Notes: a model not told the origin generated them from the letters alone. Counted from the stretch's first letter, positions 53,325 through 62,230 are shown. The stretch: 64,000 nt of DNA from Nocardia jiangxiensis NBRC 101359 (GCF_000308615.1 NZ_BAGB01000167.1:1-64000), one strand, 5' to 3'. Translations and numbers: made by a program.

Positions 53325-54857
53325 TTGTCTGCCGCATCGATGTTCGTATCCAAGGTGACCGATCCGGCATCGGTGTTGCCGGTTCACCTGCGTTCTCGCG
53401 CTCTCGCGGAGCCGGACCGGCCGTTCCTCCACGAGGTGACCGGAGCCCACGCCACCTACGGTGCGACGTGGGAGGGGGTGCGTGGCTGGGCGGAGTATCT
53501 ACGCACCCTCGGGGTGGTGCCGGGCGTGCGGGTAGCGACGCTGCTGCCGCCGTCGATCGATGCGGCGATGATCTGGATCGCCCTCGGTTGCCTGGGTGCG
53601 GTGGAGGTTCCGGTCAACCCGGAGCTGAAGGGGACGTTCCTCGAACATGTCCTCGACGACGCCGCGCCGGTGTTGTGCCTGGCCCGGCCGGAATTCGTCG
53701 ACCACGTCCGAAATACCCGACCGGCCTTGACAGTTCGTGCTGTCGAGCGTGGTGAGTGGCGGAACTTGGCCGCGGCCACCATCGAATTCGATTCGCCGAC
53801 CGCACCGGCCGACATCGCCTGCGTGATCTACACCTCCGGCAGTACGGGACCGGCCAAGGGGGTGATGCTCGACTGGGCCCAGTTCGCCACCATGGCCGAC
53901 CGAATTCCCTTGGGGCCGAACGATATAGCCTACAACTGCCATCCGATGTTCCATGTCACCGGACGTAGTCCGCTGGTGGCGATGTGCGCCACCGGGGGCC
54001 AGGTCGTCTTCCGGGAGCGGTTCTCGGCGAAGGCCACCCTGGACGACGTACGCGAGTTCGGTTGCACCACAGGGACTCTCCTGTCCGCGCTGCTGCTCGC
54101 GCTACCGCCGCGCGCGGACGATGCGGACAACCCGCTCGAGGCCGTTTTCGCCGGCCACAACGTCGCTCTCGCCGCCGAATTCGCCCAGCGATTCGGTGTG
54201 CGGTGCTACGACCTGTACGGCTCCACGGAAGTGGGTTTCCCTCTGGTGCTGAGTGATCCACCCGATCTCGAACACACGTGGTGTGGTCGCGTGCGCGACG
54301 GCTATCGGGCCCAGGTCGTCGACGAGAACGGCCGGCCGGTCGCCGACGGTGTTCCCGGCGAGCTCTGGATCCGGCCCGACGACCGGCGCATGATCATGGT
54401 CGGCTATCTCAACCAGCCGGACGCGACCGCCCGGGCGCTGGCCGGCGGCTGGTACCACACGGGCGATATCGTCATCCGTCACCCGGACGGCAATTTCGAA
54501 TTCCGCCACCGAGCCGGCGACACCATTCGCCGGCTGGGCGAGAACATCTCGACCACCGCCGTCGAGGCCGTCATCGACGAGCATCCGCAACTGGTCGCAT
54601 GCGCGGTCATCGGTGTGCCCGATACCGTTGCAGGACAGGAGATCCTGATCGCGGCAGAGGTCATCGAGAACAGCATTCTGGACGAACCGGCACTATATGA
54701 CTGGATGACCAGCCGCCTGCCCAAGCATGCGTTGCCGAAGTATTTGACCCTGACCGACACGCTACCTCGCACACCGACCAACAAGATCCTCAAGACCGGG
54801 CTACTCGACACCATCGACTTGAGCAACACGTGGAGTCCGCCCGTACGCAGTCGCTGA
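53325..54857 (+). CDS. Acyl-CoA synthetase, AMP-binding (510 aa)
   Basis: ANL ligase: P-loop VIYTSGSTGPAKGVMLDWAQ, DLYGSTEVGFP, YHTGDIVIRHPDGNFEFRHR, RAGDTIRRLGENISTTAVEA and the catalytic Lys in RTPTNKILKTGLL. TTG at 53325 is the listed start; an ATG at 53340 (MFVSK) is possible. The order ALDH, tandem CaiB, synthetase fits oxidation to an acid followed by CoA activation. About 80 bases of its centre are duplicated as a fragment at 62231. A strong bidirectional hairpin follows. Confidence 0.93.
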   Translation: MSAASMFVSKVTDPASVLPVHLRSRALAEPDRPFLHEVTGAHATYGATWEGVRGWAEYLRTLGVVPGVRVATLLPPSIDAAMIWIALGCLGAVEVPVNPELKGTFLEHVLDDAAPVLCLARPEFVDHVRNTRPALTVRAVERGEWRNLAAATIEFDSPTAPADIACVIYTSGSTGPAKGVMLDWAQFATMADRIPLGPNDIAYNCHPMFHVTGRSPLVAMCATGGQVVFRERFSAKATLDDVREFGCTTGTLLSALLLALPPRADDADNPLEAVFAGHNVALAAEFAQRFGVRCYDLYGSTEVGFPLVLSDPPDLEHTWCGRVRDGYRAQVVDENGRPVADGVPGELWIRPDDRRMIMVGYLNQPDATARALAGGWYHTGDIVIRHPDGNFEFRHRAGDTIRRLGENISTTAVEAVIDEHPQLVACAVIGVPDTVAGQEILIAAEVIENSILDEPALYDWMTSRLPKHALPKYLTLTDTLPRTPTNKILKTGLLDTIDLSNTWSPPVRSR

Positions 54858-54918
54858 ACGTCGGTCGGCCGTTGGTCGTGGATGTTTCGAGTGGGCGTCG
54901 ATGAAGCGATCGGTTGCC

Positions 54919-54968
54919 GGAACGACGAAGGGCCGCACCGGTAATTCGGTGCGGCCCTTCGTCGTTCC
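54919..54968. terminator. Bidirectional terminator between convergent genes
   Basis: A perfect 22-bp stem (GGAACGACGAAGGGCCGCAC ... and its complement) with loop GTAATT lies 61 nt past the synthetase stop and 14 nt past the aldo/keto reductase stop. Confidence 0.93.
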
Positions 54969-54982
54969 AGGGCCCAGGGCGG

Positions 54983-55936
54983 TCAGGCCCAGTTCGAGGG
55001 TGTGCCGCGGCCACCGTGCCCGCCGGTGGGCGCGATCTCGGCGATGCGCGCCAGATCGGCCTGGGTGAGAGTCAGGTCGGCGGCGGCGTTGTTCTCAGCG
55101 ACGCGTTTCGGGTTGCGCGAGCCCGGGATCGGGACGATGTAGTCCTTCTGCGTGAGTAGCCACGCCAGCGCCAGCTGCGGCAGGGTTGCGCCTTTGGCGG
55201 CTGCGAACTCGGTGAGCTGTTCGACGATTTTCAGGTTGTCGTCGAAGTTTTCGGGTTTCCACCACGGCAGCCGGGCCCGGAAGTCACCTTGCTCGTAGCG
55301 GTCGACGGGCTGGACTGCGCCGGTGAGGAATCCGCGGGCCAGGGGGGAGTAGGCGACGAACCCGATGCCGAGTTCCTCGAGCACCGGCAGCAGCGTTTCC
55401 ACATCCAGAGCGAATATCGAGTACTCGGTCTGCAACGCGGTGATCGGGTGCACCGCGTGCGCGCGGCGGATGGTGTCCGGTCCGGCTTCGGACAGGCCGA
55501 GGTACTTCACCTTGCCGGCATCGACGAACTCGGCCATCGTGCCGATGACATCCTCGATCGGCACGTCGGGGTCGACGCGGTGCTGATACAGCAGGTCGAT
55601 GGCATCGACGTCGAGGTTGCGCAGGCTGTTGTCGACGACCTCGCGGATGTGTTCCGGGCGGGAGTCGGTACCGAACTCGCGGGTGAATCCGAACTTGGTG
55701 GCGATCACCACCTCGTCGCGGAACGGTTTCACCGCCTGGCCGAGGAGTCGTTCACCTTCGCCCCATCCGTACATCTCGGCGGTGTCGAAGAAGTTCACTC
55801 CCGACTCGTGGGCTCGTTGTATCGCGGCGATGGACTGCTGGTCGTCGCTGGCGCCGTAGCCGACCACCGTGCCCATCGAGCCATAGCCGAGGGACGAGAC
55901 GGCTAATCCCTGTTGTCCGAGTGTGCGCTGTTCCAT
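54983..55936 (-). CDS. Aldo/keto reductase (317 aa)
   Basis: AKR TIM barrel: GYGSMGTVVGYG, FFDTAEMYGWGEGERLLG with the catalytic Asp and Tyr, VIATKFGF for the Lys, LLYQHRVDP with the His, and IPGSRNPKRVAENNAA for NADPH binding. It should reduce aldehydes or ketones with NADPH. It stands alone, divergent from a TetR gene across a short palindrome, so it is probably an inducible detoxification or side-chain reductase. Confidence 0.94.
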   Translation of the reverse strand: MEQRTLGQQGLAVSSLGYGSMGTVVGYGASDDQQSIAAIQRAHESGVNFFDTAEMYGWGEGERLLGQAVKPFRDEVVIATKFGFTREFGTDSRPEHIREVVDNSLRNLDVDAIDLLYQHRVDPDVPIEDVIGTMAEFVDAGKVKYLGLSEAGPDTIRRAHAVHPITALQTEYSIFALDVETLLPVLEELGIGFVAYSPLARGFLTGAVQPVDRYEQGDFRARLPWWKPENFDDNLKIVEQLTEFAAAKGATLPQLALAWLLTQKDYIVPIPGSRNPKRVAENNAAADLTLTQADLARIAEIAPTGGHGGRGTPSNWA

Positions 55937-55988
55937 TCAGCGGCCCCTATCCCATGAATTGTCATTCTATGTCTCTTGTGACAGTAGC

Positions 55989-56002
55989 TGCCATCTATGG
56001 CA
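55989..56002. promoter_or_regulatory. Palindromic operator between AKR and tetR
   Basis: TGCCAT-CT-ATGGCA, perfect 6-bp arms, 18 nt upstream of the tetR ATG and 53 nt upstream of the AKR ATG. Probably bound by the adjacent TetR. Confidence 0.65.
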
Positions 56003-56019
56003 ATCGTACACTTGTCGGC

Positions 56020-56637
56020 ATGGCTCGACACGGCACCCGGGAACCGATGAACATGCGCGATGTGGCCCGTGACGCCGTGCGCGCCCGGGTCGCCGACTAC
56101 GCCCTCGATCTGTTCGTCGAGCACGGCTTCGACAACACAACCGTCGACGACATCGCCGACGCAGCTGGGATCTCACCGCGGAGTTTCTTCCGCTACTTCG
56201 CTACCAAGGAAGACGTCGTCATCGAAGATCCCGTCGCAAACGGCCGGACTCTCGCCGACGCGTTGGCTGTCCGGCCTGCCGGCGAGGATCCGTGGGACTC
56301 GATGCGGGTGACCCTGCAGGCTCTTGTGGCCGGCGGTTCGGATCCTGAATCACGTCGGGGACTGCGCACCATGCGGGTCGTGTTCGGCAGCGCCACGCTG
56401 CGCGCGCGGAACCTGGAAAAACACCTCACCTGGGCCCAGATGATCACGCCACTGGCCGAACAACGTTTCGATGGCGATCCCGCCGAACGGCGCTTTCGCG
56501 CACAGACTCTCATTCACGGCGCCTTCACCTGTTTCGATGTCGCGCTGGCCGAATGGGTTGCGCGAGACGGTGCTACACCTCTGGCTGAACTACTCGACAT
56601 CGCCTTCGATGAACTACACCCGCCCGTGCCCCGCTGA
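56020..56637 (+). CDS. TetR-family regulator (205 aa)
   Basis: HTH: RVADYALDLFVEHGFDNTTV, DDIADAAGISPRSFFRYFATKEDVV, the FFRYFxxKED form common in actinobacterial TetR. The C-terminal domain is about 75-205. The ATG at 56020 removes a 33-residue upstream extension without homology. Divergent from the aldo/keto reductase and adjacent to the palindrome at 55989, it is the likely repressor of that gene. The 56638-56771 spacer shows nothing. Confidence 0.91.
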   Translation: MARHGTREPMNMRDVARDAVRARVADYALDLFVEHGFDNTTVDDIADAAGISPRSFFRYFATKEDVVIEDPVANGRTLADALAVRPAGEDPWDSMRVTLQALVAGGSDPESRRGLRTMRVVFGSATLRARNLEKHLTWAQMITPLAEQRFDGDPAERRFRAQTLIHGAFTCFDVALAEWVARDGATPLAELLDIAFDELHPPVPR

Positions 56638-56771
56638 CGAGCTACGGCAGCACCCGGTCTTCTGTAACTCTGCCGTCGTTCGCTCGCGAGGAGTAGAGAC
56701 CCGAACCGGGTTCGTCAGCGGATTGAACCAGTTCACGGAAGCCGTTGTCAGGCAGTCGGATTAGTTGGCTG

Positions 56772-58001
56772 CTATGTGACGGCACCGGCGATCTTCAGCG
56801 CGATGAGCTGGTCGTCGTCCAGTCCGATCTCTCGCAGCACGTCGTCGGTGTGTTCGGCGAACTGTGGGGCGCGGGTCATGTGAACCGGCTGGTTGTCGAA
56901 CTTGACCGGATTGGCGACGAGCTTGCGTTGGGCGCCGTCGGCGTCGATGATCTCGGTGATGCGCCCGTTGGCGATGAGGGCCGGATCGTTGGCGATATCC
57001 CAGCCGTCCTGCACCGGTGCCCACTGTCCGGTCATCTTCTCGAACTCGCTCAGCCAGTGCGCGTAGGGGAATTTCGCGATGGTGGCCGCGATCTCGTTCG
57101 CCACCAGGTCCTTTGCGGCGGTGATCTTTTCCATCGTGTCGAATCGGGAGTCGCCGACCAGATCGGTGCGGCCGAGGATGTCGAAGAACTCGTCCCAGTA
57201 TCGAGTGGGCTGCAGCATGGACAGCTGGATCCAGCGTCCGTCGTAAGTGCGGTACGTGCCGGTCAGTGGGTTTCCGGGGCCCGCGGTGGTCCGGTCGGCC
57301 TTGGGCTGCGGGCGGCCGTTCAGCATCGCCAGGTTGACGCTGAACTGGGTCGCCCAGGCGCCGACCGCCAGCAGGGACACATCTATCTCGGACGGCTCGC
57401 CGGTGACCTTGCGCCCGTACAGCGCTGCCGCGATTCCGCCTGCAATGGTCATGCCGCCGATATTGTCGCCGTAGGCGCCTGCGGGCATGAAGGCTACCGA
57501 GTCCGCGTTCGACGGGGTGACGCCGTATGCACTGCCACCGCGGGCCCAGAATGCTGTCGCGTCATAGGCTCCGTTCTCCGAATCCGGTCCCTCGCTTCCG
57601 AATCCGCTGCCCGCGACGTAGATGATGTCGGGGTTGATCTTGCGGATCTCCTCGACTGTGATGCCCAAGTGGCGGCGAGCCTTGGGCAGGAAGTTGGTCA
57701 GGAACACGTCACTGCGCCGAACCAGTTCCTCCAGTACCGGCCGGGCCTCGGGCTTGTCGAGCGCGAGGCCGATACTGCGCTTGCTTCGATTGGGGCCCTC
57801 CATGATCGGCGCGAACGAGGAGCCTTCTCTGCCGGCGTCGAGGCCCAGGACGCGGACCAGGCCGCGCTGGGCGTCGCCGGTCTCGGCGTGTTCGACCTTG
57901 ATGACATCGGCGCCCCAGTCGGCCAGGACCGCGCCCGCGGCCGGGACGAAGGTGAACTGGGCGACCTCGAGAATTCGGACGCCTTCCATCGGACGGTGCA
58001 T
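56772..58001 (-). CDS. CaiB/BaiF family III CoA-transferase, single module (409 aa)
   Basis: Complete family III CoA-transferase: GVRILEVAQFTFVPAAGAVL, GADVIKVEHAETGDAQRG, NRSKRSIGLALDKPEARPVL. The catalytic Asp is kept (NGAYDATAFWARGG). It should transfer CoA from one acyl-CoA to another acid or act as a racemase. The second of two adjacent ATGs (58001) has AAGGAG at 6 nt. Last gene of the four-gene minus operon starting at 61181. Confidence 0.92.
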   Translation of the reverse strand: MHRPMEGVRILEVAQFTFVPAAGAVLADWGADVIKVEHAETGDAQRGLVRVLGLDAGREGSSFAPIMEGPNRSKRSIGLALDKPEARPVLEELVRRSDVFLTNFLPKARRHLGITVEEIRKINPDIIYVAGSGFGSEGPDSENGAYDATAFWARGGSAYGVTPSNADSVAFMPAGAYGDNIGGMTIAGGIAAALYGRKVTGEPSEIDVSLLAVGAWATQFSVNLAMLNGRPQPKADRTTAGPGNPLTGTYRTYDGRWIQLSMLQPTRYWDEFFDILGRTDLVGDSRFDTMEKITAAKDLVANEIAATIAKFPYAHWLSEFEKMTGQWAPVQDGWDIANDPALIANGRITEIIDADGAQRKLVANPVKFDNQPVHMTRAPQFAEHTDDVLREIGLDDDQLIALKIAGAVT

Positions 58002-58034
58002 CATGTGCTCCTTGTAGAACTGTGAATCGTGGAA

Positions 58035-59681
58035 TCAACTGTTGTGCAACAGGATTGCACCGGATGGGACGCCACCGCCCGCGGTGACGACCGCGACCCG
58101 CGCATCGGTGACCTGGCGCCCGTGGGCTTGCCCGCGCAGTTGCAGCACCGCTTCCCGGAAGAATCCGTAGCCGTGCGTGCGTCCGGCGGAGAGCTGGCCG
58201 CCGTGCGGGTTGAGCGGCAGCCGACCGCCCAGCGCGATGGCACTGCCGTCCCCGATGAACTCGCGTGCACCGCCGAACTCGCAGAAGCCCAGGCCCTCGA
58301 GCCAGGACAGGGCGTTGAAGGTGAAGCCGTCGTAGAGCAGTGCCACATCGACGTTCTCGGGCCGCAGATCGGTGCGGCTCCACAGGTGCGCGGCGGGTCC
58401 CAGCGACTGGGGCATATGGGTGAGGGTGCCCTGGTCCCAGGACAGCGTCTCCATGATCTGGGTGCCGACGGCCTCGACGAATACCGGGGGTGCGGCGAGG
58501 TCGGCCGCGGTGTCGGCTGCGGAGACGATCACCGCGACCGCGCCGTCCACGGGAACATCGCAGTCATAGAGCCCGAAGGGACTGGACACCATGCGCGCCG
58601 ACAGGTAGTCGTCCAGGGTTATCGGATCCCGGTATACCGCTTCGGGATTGAGCCAGGCATGGGTGCGGGCATTGACCGCGATCCGCCCGAGGACCTCGCG
58701 GTCGCCGCCGTATCGGTGGAAGTAGTGCGAGGCCTGGCAGGCGATCCAGTTGGCGGCCGACATCGCCCCGAACGGCAGCCGCCACTCCATCATTCCCGTA
58801 GCCCGGCCCGGCCCGTCGTGCCAGCGTCCCGCACGCTGCAGCGCTTGATGGCTGGATTCCCATACCGTCCGGAAACACAGCACGTGCCGGCACAGCCCGG
58901 AGGCCACCGCGAGCATCGCTGCGATGATCGAGCCGTTCTGACCGGGCAGGTCTCCGCCGCCATTGACCCAGGTGGGGCGAATGCGCAAGGCTTCCTCGAT
59001 CGGCATGATGCCGCCCTCGGACATGCCACCCGGCGCACCGCCGGGATAGGTGGACAATCCGTCGATATCGTCGATGGTGAGCCCGGCGTCGGCTACGGCC
59101 TCCAGGCAGGCGTCGACGGTCAGCGAGATCGGATCGACCATCAGTCGGCGCCCGATCCGAGACTGCCCTACGCCGGTGATCGCGACCTTGTCCTCGAACT
59201 TGTGGGCCGAGGCCATCGGGCGCAGTCTGGATCGATAATTCTCCGGTTCGGGTACCGGCCCGTCGTCCGCCGCCTCCGGGTCGGGTTCGAACAGTGGCAG
59301 CCACACATCCTCGGCCGCCTGCTCGAAGCGGACCCGTACCCGCATGCCCACCCGCACCTCGGCGGGATCGCAGCCGACGATGTTGGTCGTCAACCGGACT
59401 GCCGAATCTTCCTGTAGCGCAACGATTGCCACCACATACGGCGGTGGCAGCGTGGGCAGCCACTGCTGGCTGTTCACGGTGAACCCGACTACCGTCGCGT
59501 GGCCGGACACCGGTTCCATGCCAACGTCACGACCATGGCAGTGCGGGCAGATCGCGCGCTGAGGGTGCGTCCAGCGGGCGCACGTGTGGCAGTGCGCGAT
59601 CCGCAGCACGCCCTGGGCGCCCGATGCCCAGAACTCGGCGCTGGCCAAGCTGGGTTGGGGGAGTGGACGTCTGGTTGTCAC
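58035..59681 (-). CDS. DUF35-thiolase fusion, likely retro-aldolase (548 aa)
   Basis: N-terminal DUF35: zinc ribbon C31-x2-C34 ... C45-x2-C48 and OB fold (GHATVVGFTVNSQQW, TTNIVGCDPAEVRVGM), up to about residue 150. From about 160 an SCP2/Ltp2-like thiolase fold follows (VAITGVGQSRIGRR; LLYDGFTFNALSWLEGLGFC; NPHGGQLSAGRTHGYG). The thiolase Cys is absent (NGGGDLPGQNGS). It unites in one chain the two proteins encoded separately at 38943 and 40133. The GTG at 59681 follows AGGAG by 8 nt. It sits in an operon with an amidohydrolase and a CoA-transferase. Confidence 0.9.
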   Translation of the reverse strand: MTTRRPLPQPSLASAEFWASGAQGVLRIAHCHTCARWTHPQRAICPHCHGRDVGMEPVSGHATVVGFTVNSQQWLPTLPPPYVVAIVALQEDSAVRLTTNIVGCDPAEVRVGMRVRVRFEQAAEDVWLPLFEPDPEAADDGPVPEPENYRSRLRPMASAHKFEDKVAITGVGQSRIGRRLMVDPISLTVDACLEAVADAGLTIDDIDGLSTYPGGAPGGMSEGGIMPIEEALRIRPTWVNGGGDLPGQNGSIIAAMLAVASGLCRHVLCFRTVWESSHQALQRAGRWHDGPGRATGMMEWRLPFGAMSAANWIACQASHYFHRYGGDREVLGRIAVNARTHAWLNPEAVYRDPITLDDYLSARMVSSPFGLYDCDVPVDGAVAVIVSAADTAADLAAPPVFVEAVGTQIMETLSWDQGTLTHMPQSLGPAAHLWSRTDLRPENVDVALLYDGFTFNALSWLEGLGFCEFGGAREFIGDGSAIALGGRLPLNPHGGQLSAGRTHGYGFFREAVLQLRGQAHGRQVTDARVAVVTAGGGVPSGAILLHNS

Positions 59682-59739
59682 GGGTGGTGCTCCTGTGCGA
59701 AGAGGTGGGCCGATCGGGCGGGCGGCGTGGGGACGGCGG

Positions 59740-59976
59740 TCAGAGATCGCGGGAATGTCGCAGCCGGTCGCGGGCGGCCACCATGGCATCGAGTCGGCGC
59801 TGCAGGTCGGCGCGGGATGCGATGGCGTCGGCAGGAGTTTCACCGCGGTCGATCCGTACGAGGCGGTCGCGTTCGGCGGCGATCTCGCCGTCGAGAAGTG
59901 ACCGCGCCAGATCCTTGGTCAGCAGGTCCTGGTCCACCCAGTCGTCCTGGGGGAGCTGTTCGATCGGCTCTTGCAT
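59740..59976 (-). CDS. Small charged helical protein (78 aa), function unknown
   Basis: ATG at 59976 follows GAGG by 7 nt, 14 nt after the amidohydrolase stop, so it is an operon gene and not noise. It is rich in Asp, Arg and Ala with long helices (TKDLARSLLDGEIAAERDRL; RADLQRRLDAMVAARDRLRH), likely a coiled coil. No Cys and no membrane segment. I recognise no family; its place between amidohydrolase and DUF35-thiolase suggests an accessory subunit. Confidence 0.7.
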   Translation of the reverse strand: MQEPIEQLPQDDWVDQDLLTKDLARSLLDGEIAAERDRLVRIDRGETPADAIASRADLQRRLDAMVAARDRLRHSRDL

Positions 59977-59990
59977 ACTGATGCCTCGGT

Positions 59991-61181
59991 TCAGGCGCGC
60001 GGGAAGTCGAACAGCTTGCGAGCGTTGAGCTCGACCATCTTGTGTACCTCGTCGTCGGGCACGTCGATCATCATGTCGTGCACGACCTTTCGGCTGTTGG
60101 GCCAGTTGGAGTCCGAGTGCGGGTAATCGCACTCCCAGGTGATGTTGTCGATGCCGACCTTGTCCCGGTGTTCGACACCGAACTGATCGTCGATGAAGCA
60201 ACCGAAGATGTGCTCGGTGAACAGTTCCGACGGCCGGACAGTCTGGTTGATGTTCTGGTAGTAGCGATGCTTCTCCCAGGTCAGATCCATCCGTTCGAGC
60301 ATGTAGGGGACCCAGCCGATACCGCCTTCCGACAAGGCGAACTTCAGGCCGGGGTGCTTGTGGAACACCGGGGAGAACAGCAGATCGGCGCAGGCGGACA
60401 TGGAGTTGGTGCCGAACAGCGAAATCATCACGGCCATGGGGGCTTCCGCCGCCGTGACCGGCGCCTTACCGGAGGTGCCGAAGTGTACGCACAGCGGCTG
60501 TCCGGTCTCCACCGCCGCGGCGAACACCGGATCCCAGTGATCGGTGTGAAAAGACGGCAACCCCAACGGAACCGGGTTCTCGGGAAAGGAAATAGCCTTG
60601 GCGCCTTTGGCGGCCGCGCGATAGATCTCGCGAACCGATGCCTCGACCGACCACAGCGGCAGGATCACCATCGGAATCAAGCGATCCGGTGCGGTGGGGC
60701 ACCATTCGTCCAGGATGTAGTCGTTCCAGGCCTGCACCGACAGCAGTGCCAGCTCCCGATCCTCCCCCTCGAGGAAGACCGTACCGGCGAAGCGAGGGAA
60801 CGACGGGAAAGACAGCGCCGCCTGCACGCCGTCGATGTCCATATCCGCGACCCGCGCGACGGGGTCGTAGCAGCCGGGCAGCATATCGGAGTAGCGCGTG
60901 GGGTCGACGCCGTACTCTTCCGGCTTCTTCCCGGCGACGGCGTTGAGGCCGATGTAGGGGTAGATGCGTCCCTCGTACTCCCAGACCTGAGCGAGTCTGG
61001 TGCCCACGTTGCCGATCGCCTTGTTGCCGTCACCGACGTGGATCGCCCGGGGGAGTTCCTTCTCGACGATGCGCGGTCCCCGCTCGTGGAACTTCGTCGG
61101 CAGTCGGTCGGTCCAGAGCTTGGGATGCTCGATCAGATGGTCGTCGGTGGAGATCAGTTGCATGTGATCTTGAAGCGGCAT
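59991..61181 (-). CDS. Amidohydrolase family 2 protein (396 aa)
   Basis: Metal-dependent TIM-barrel enzyme of the ACMSD-like group. LISTDDHLIEHP gives the first metal site, LCVHFGTSG a barrel His, and WECDYPHSDSNWP the late Asp. The motif set is the same as in the protein at 31338 but the sequences are only distantly alike. It may hydrolyse or decarboxylate a cyclic or branched intermediate before the DUF35-thiolase acts. ATG at 61181 has GGAG upstream. First gene of the 61181-56772 operon. Confidence 0.9.
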   Translation of the reverse strand: MPLQDHMQLISTDDHLIEHPKLWTDRLPTKFHERGPRIVEKELPRAIHVGDGNKAIGNVGTRLAQVWEYEGRIYPYIGLNAVAGKKPEEYGVDPTRYSDMLPGCYDPVARVADMDIDGVQAALSFPSFPRFAGTVFLEGEDRELALLSVQAWNDYILDEWCPTAPDRLIPMVILPLWSVEASVREIYRAAAKGAKAISFPENPVPLGLPSFHTDHWDPVFAAAVETGQPLCVHFGTSGKAPVTAAEAPMAVMISLFGTNSMSACADLLFSPVFHKHPGLKFALSEGGIGWVPYMLERMDLTWEKHRYYQNINQTVRPSELFTEHIFGCFIDDQFGVEHRDKVGIDNITWECDYPHSDSNWPNSRKVVHDMMIDVPDDEVHKMVELNARKLFDFPRA

Positions 61182-61211
61182 GGAAACGCTCCTACTGTCA
61201 GAACAGTTGAA

Positions 61212-61226
61212 CTTATTTATCTATGT
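61212..61226. promoter_or_regulatory. Operator-like block before the amidohydrolase operon
   Basis: On the minus strand ACATAGATAAATAAG, related to ACATAGATAACTTAG at 4152. It lies about 30 nt upstream of the amidohydrolase start. The regulator is uncertain: the GntR at 61346 is adjacent, the TetR paralogues have similar sites. Confidence 0.45.
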
Positions 61227-61345
61227 TGGCGATGAGGATAGCATGCGAGTGTTGTCTACGTCACGGTGTAGTGCGGTGAGAGTTTTGCCGGAATTGTCGA
61301 TCGGCAGTGAAATGCCTGGCCAACAGGTGGCGAGTGCGGTGAGAG

Positions 61346-62164
61346 TCAGCCGAACAAGGTGATGGGCTGGTCCGAATCCTGATCATCGGAGATGAGATCT
61401 GCGGACCGGGTCAGATGGGCTCGCCAGTGCCGTTCGGCGCCTTCGCCATTGCGGGCTCGGACCAGAGTCAGGAGCGTCTCGTAGTCCTCGACTGTCAGCG
61501 GTATGAAGGTGTTGGGAGGCGGCGTGGCGGTGCGAGTCCGGCTGCGTTCGATGCCGACCTGTCGATGAAAGGCGAGCACGTCCCGCAGTGCCATCGCCTG
61601 TGCTCCCAAAGTCTTGTTGCCGCAATGCAATGCGATGAGGTCGTGAAATTCGGCGGTCCGAGTCACCCACCGCTCGAACTCGGCCGGGGACTCGATGCCG
61701 TGTTCCACCATCGCTCGCTGGATATCGACGCACGACTGCAGCGCCGCGAGGCCTTCGGCGGTGCATCGCTGCGCGAGCAGCCGGGCGCAGATCGGCTCGA
61801 ACTCGGCACGAGCCTCGAGTATGTCGACCAGGGTGGTTCCCCGGGTCTGCAGGTAGAGCCCGATCTGACGCGACGCGACGCTGAGATCGGGCAATCGAGC
61901 CTGCGGTCCGCCGCGGGAGCCGGGCAGGACCTGAATCAGTCCTTCGTTCTCGAGGATGCGGAAGGCTTCGCGCAGGGTCGGCCTGGACACTGCGAAGTCC
62001 ACCATCAGGACCTTTTCGGAGGGGAGCATCTCGCCGGGGGCGATGTCCCCACGGACGATCCGGCCACGTAGTTGCTGTGCGATCACATCGGCGACCTTGG
62101 GTGCCCGCACCGAGTCGGCAATTCGGCCGGTGCGCCTGGTTTCCTGCTCGTCGCCCTTCACCAC
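61346..62164 (-). CDS. GntR/FadR-family regulator (272 aa)
   Basis: Winged HTH at about 22-95: VADVIAQQLRGRIVRGDIAP, MLPSEKVLMVDFAVSRPTLR, EAFRILENEGLIQVLPGSRGG. The FCD domain follows with ARAEFEPICARLLA and EFHDLIALHCGN, whose His/Asp residues usually bind a metal-linked acid ligand. GTG at 62164 is followed by a second GTG and neither has a clear Shine-Dalgarno. It points toward the amidohydrolase operon (same strand, 164 nt spacer) and is its likely regulator. Confidence 0.92.
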   Translation of the reverse strand: MVKGDEQETRRTGRIADSVRAPKVADVIAQQLRGRIVRGDIAPGEMLPSEKVLMVDFAVSRPTLREAFRILENEGLIQVLPGSRGGPQARLPDLSVASRQIGLYLQTRGTTLVDILEARAEFEPICARLLAQRCTAEGLAALQSCVDIQRAMVEHGIESPAEFERWVTRTAEFHDLIALHCGNKTLGAQAMALRDVLAFHRQVGIERSRTRTATPPPNTFIPLTVEDYETLLTLVRARNGEGAERHWRAHLTRSADLISDDQDSDQPITLFG

Positions 62165-62230
62165 GGCAACTCTAGTCAGTGTGAGCGCCGTGACCGCCGG
62201 ACGCGGGGCAGTTCAGGCGTGGTATCAGCC

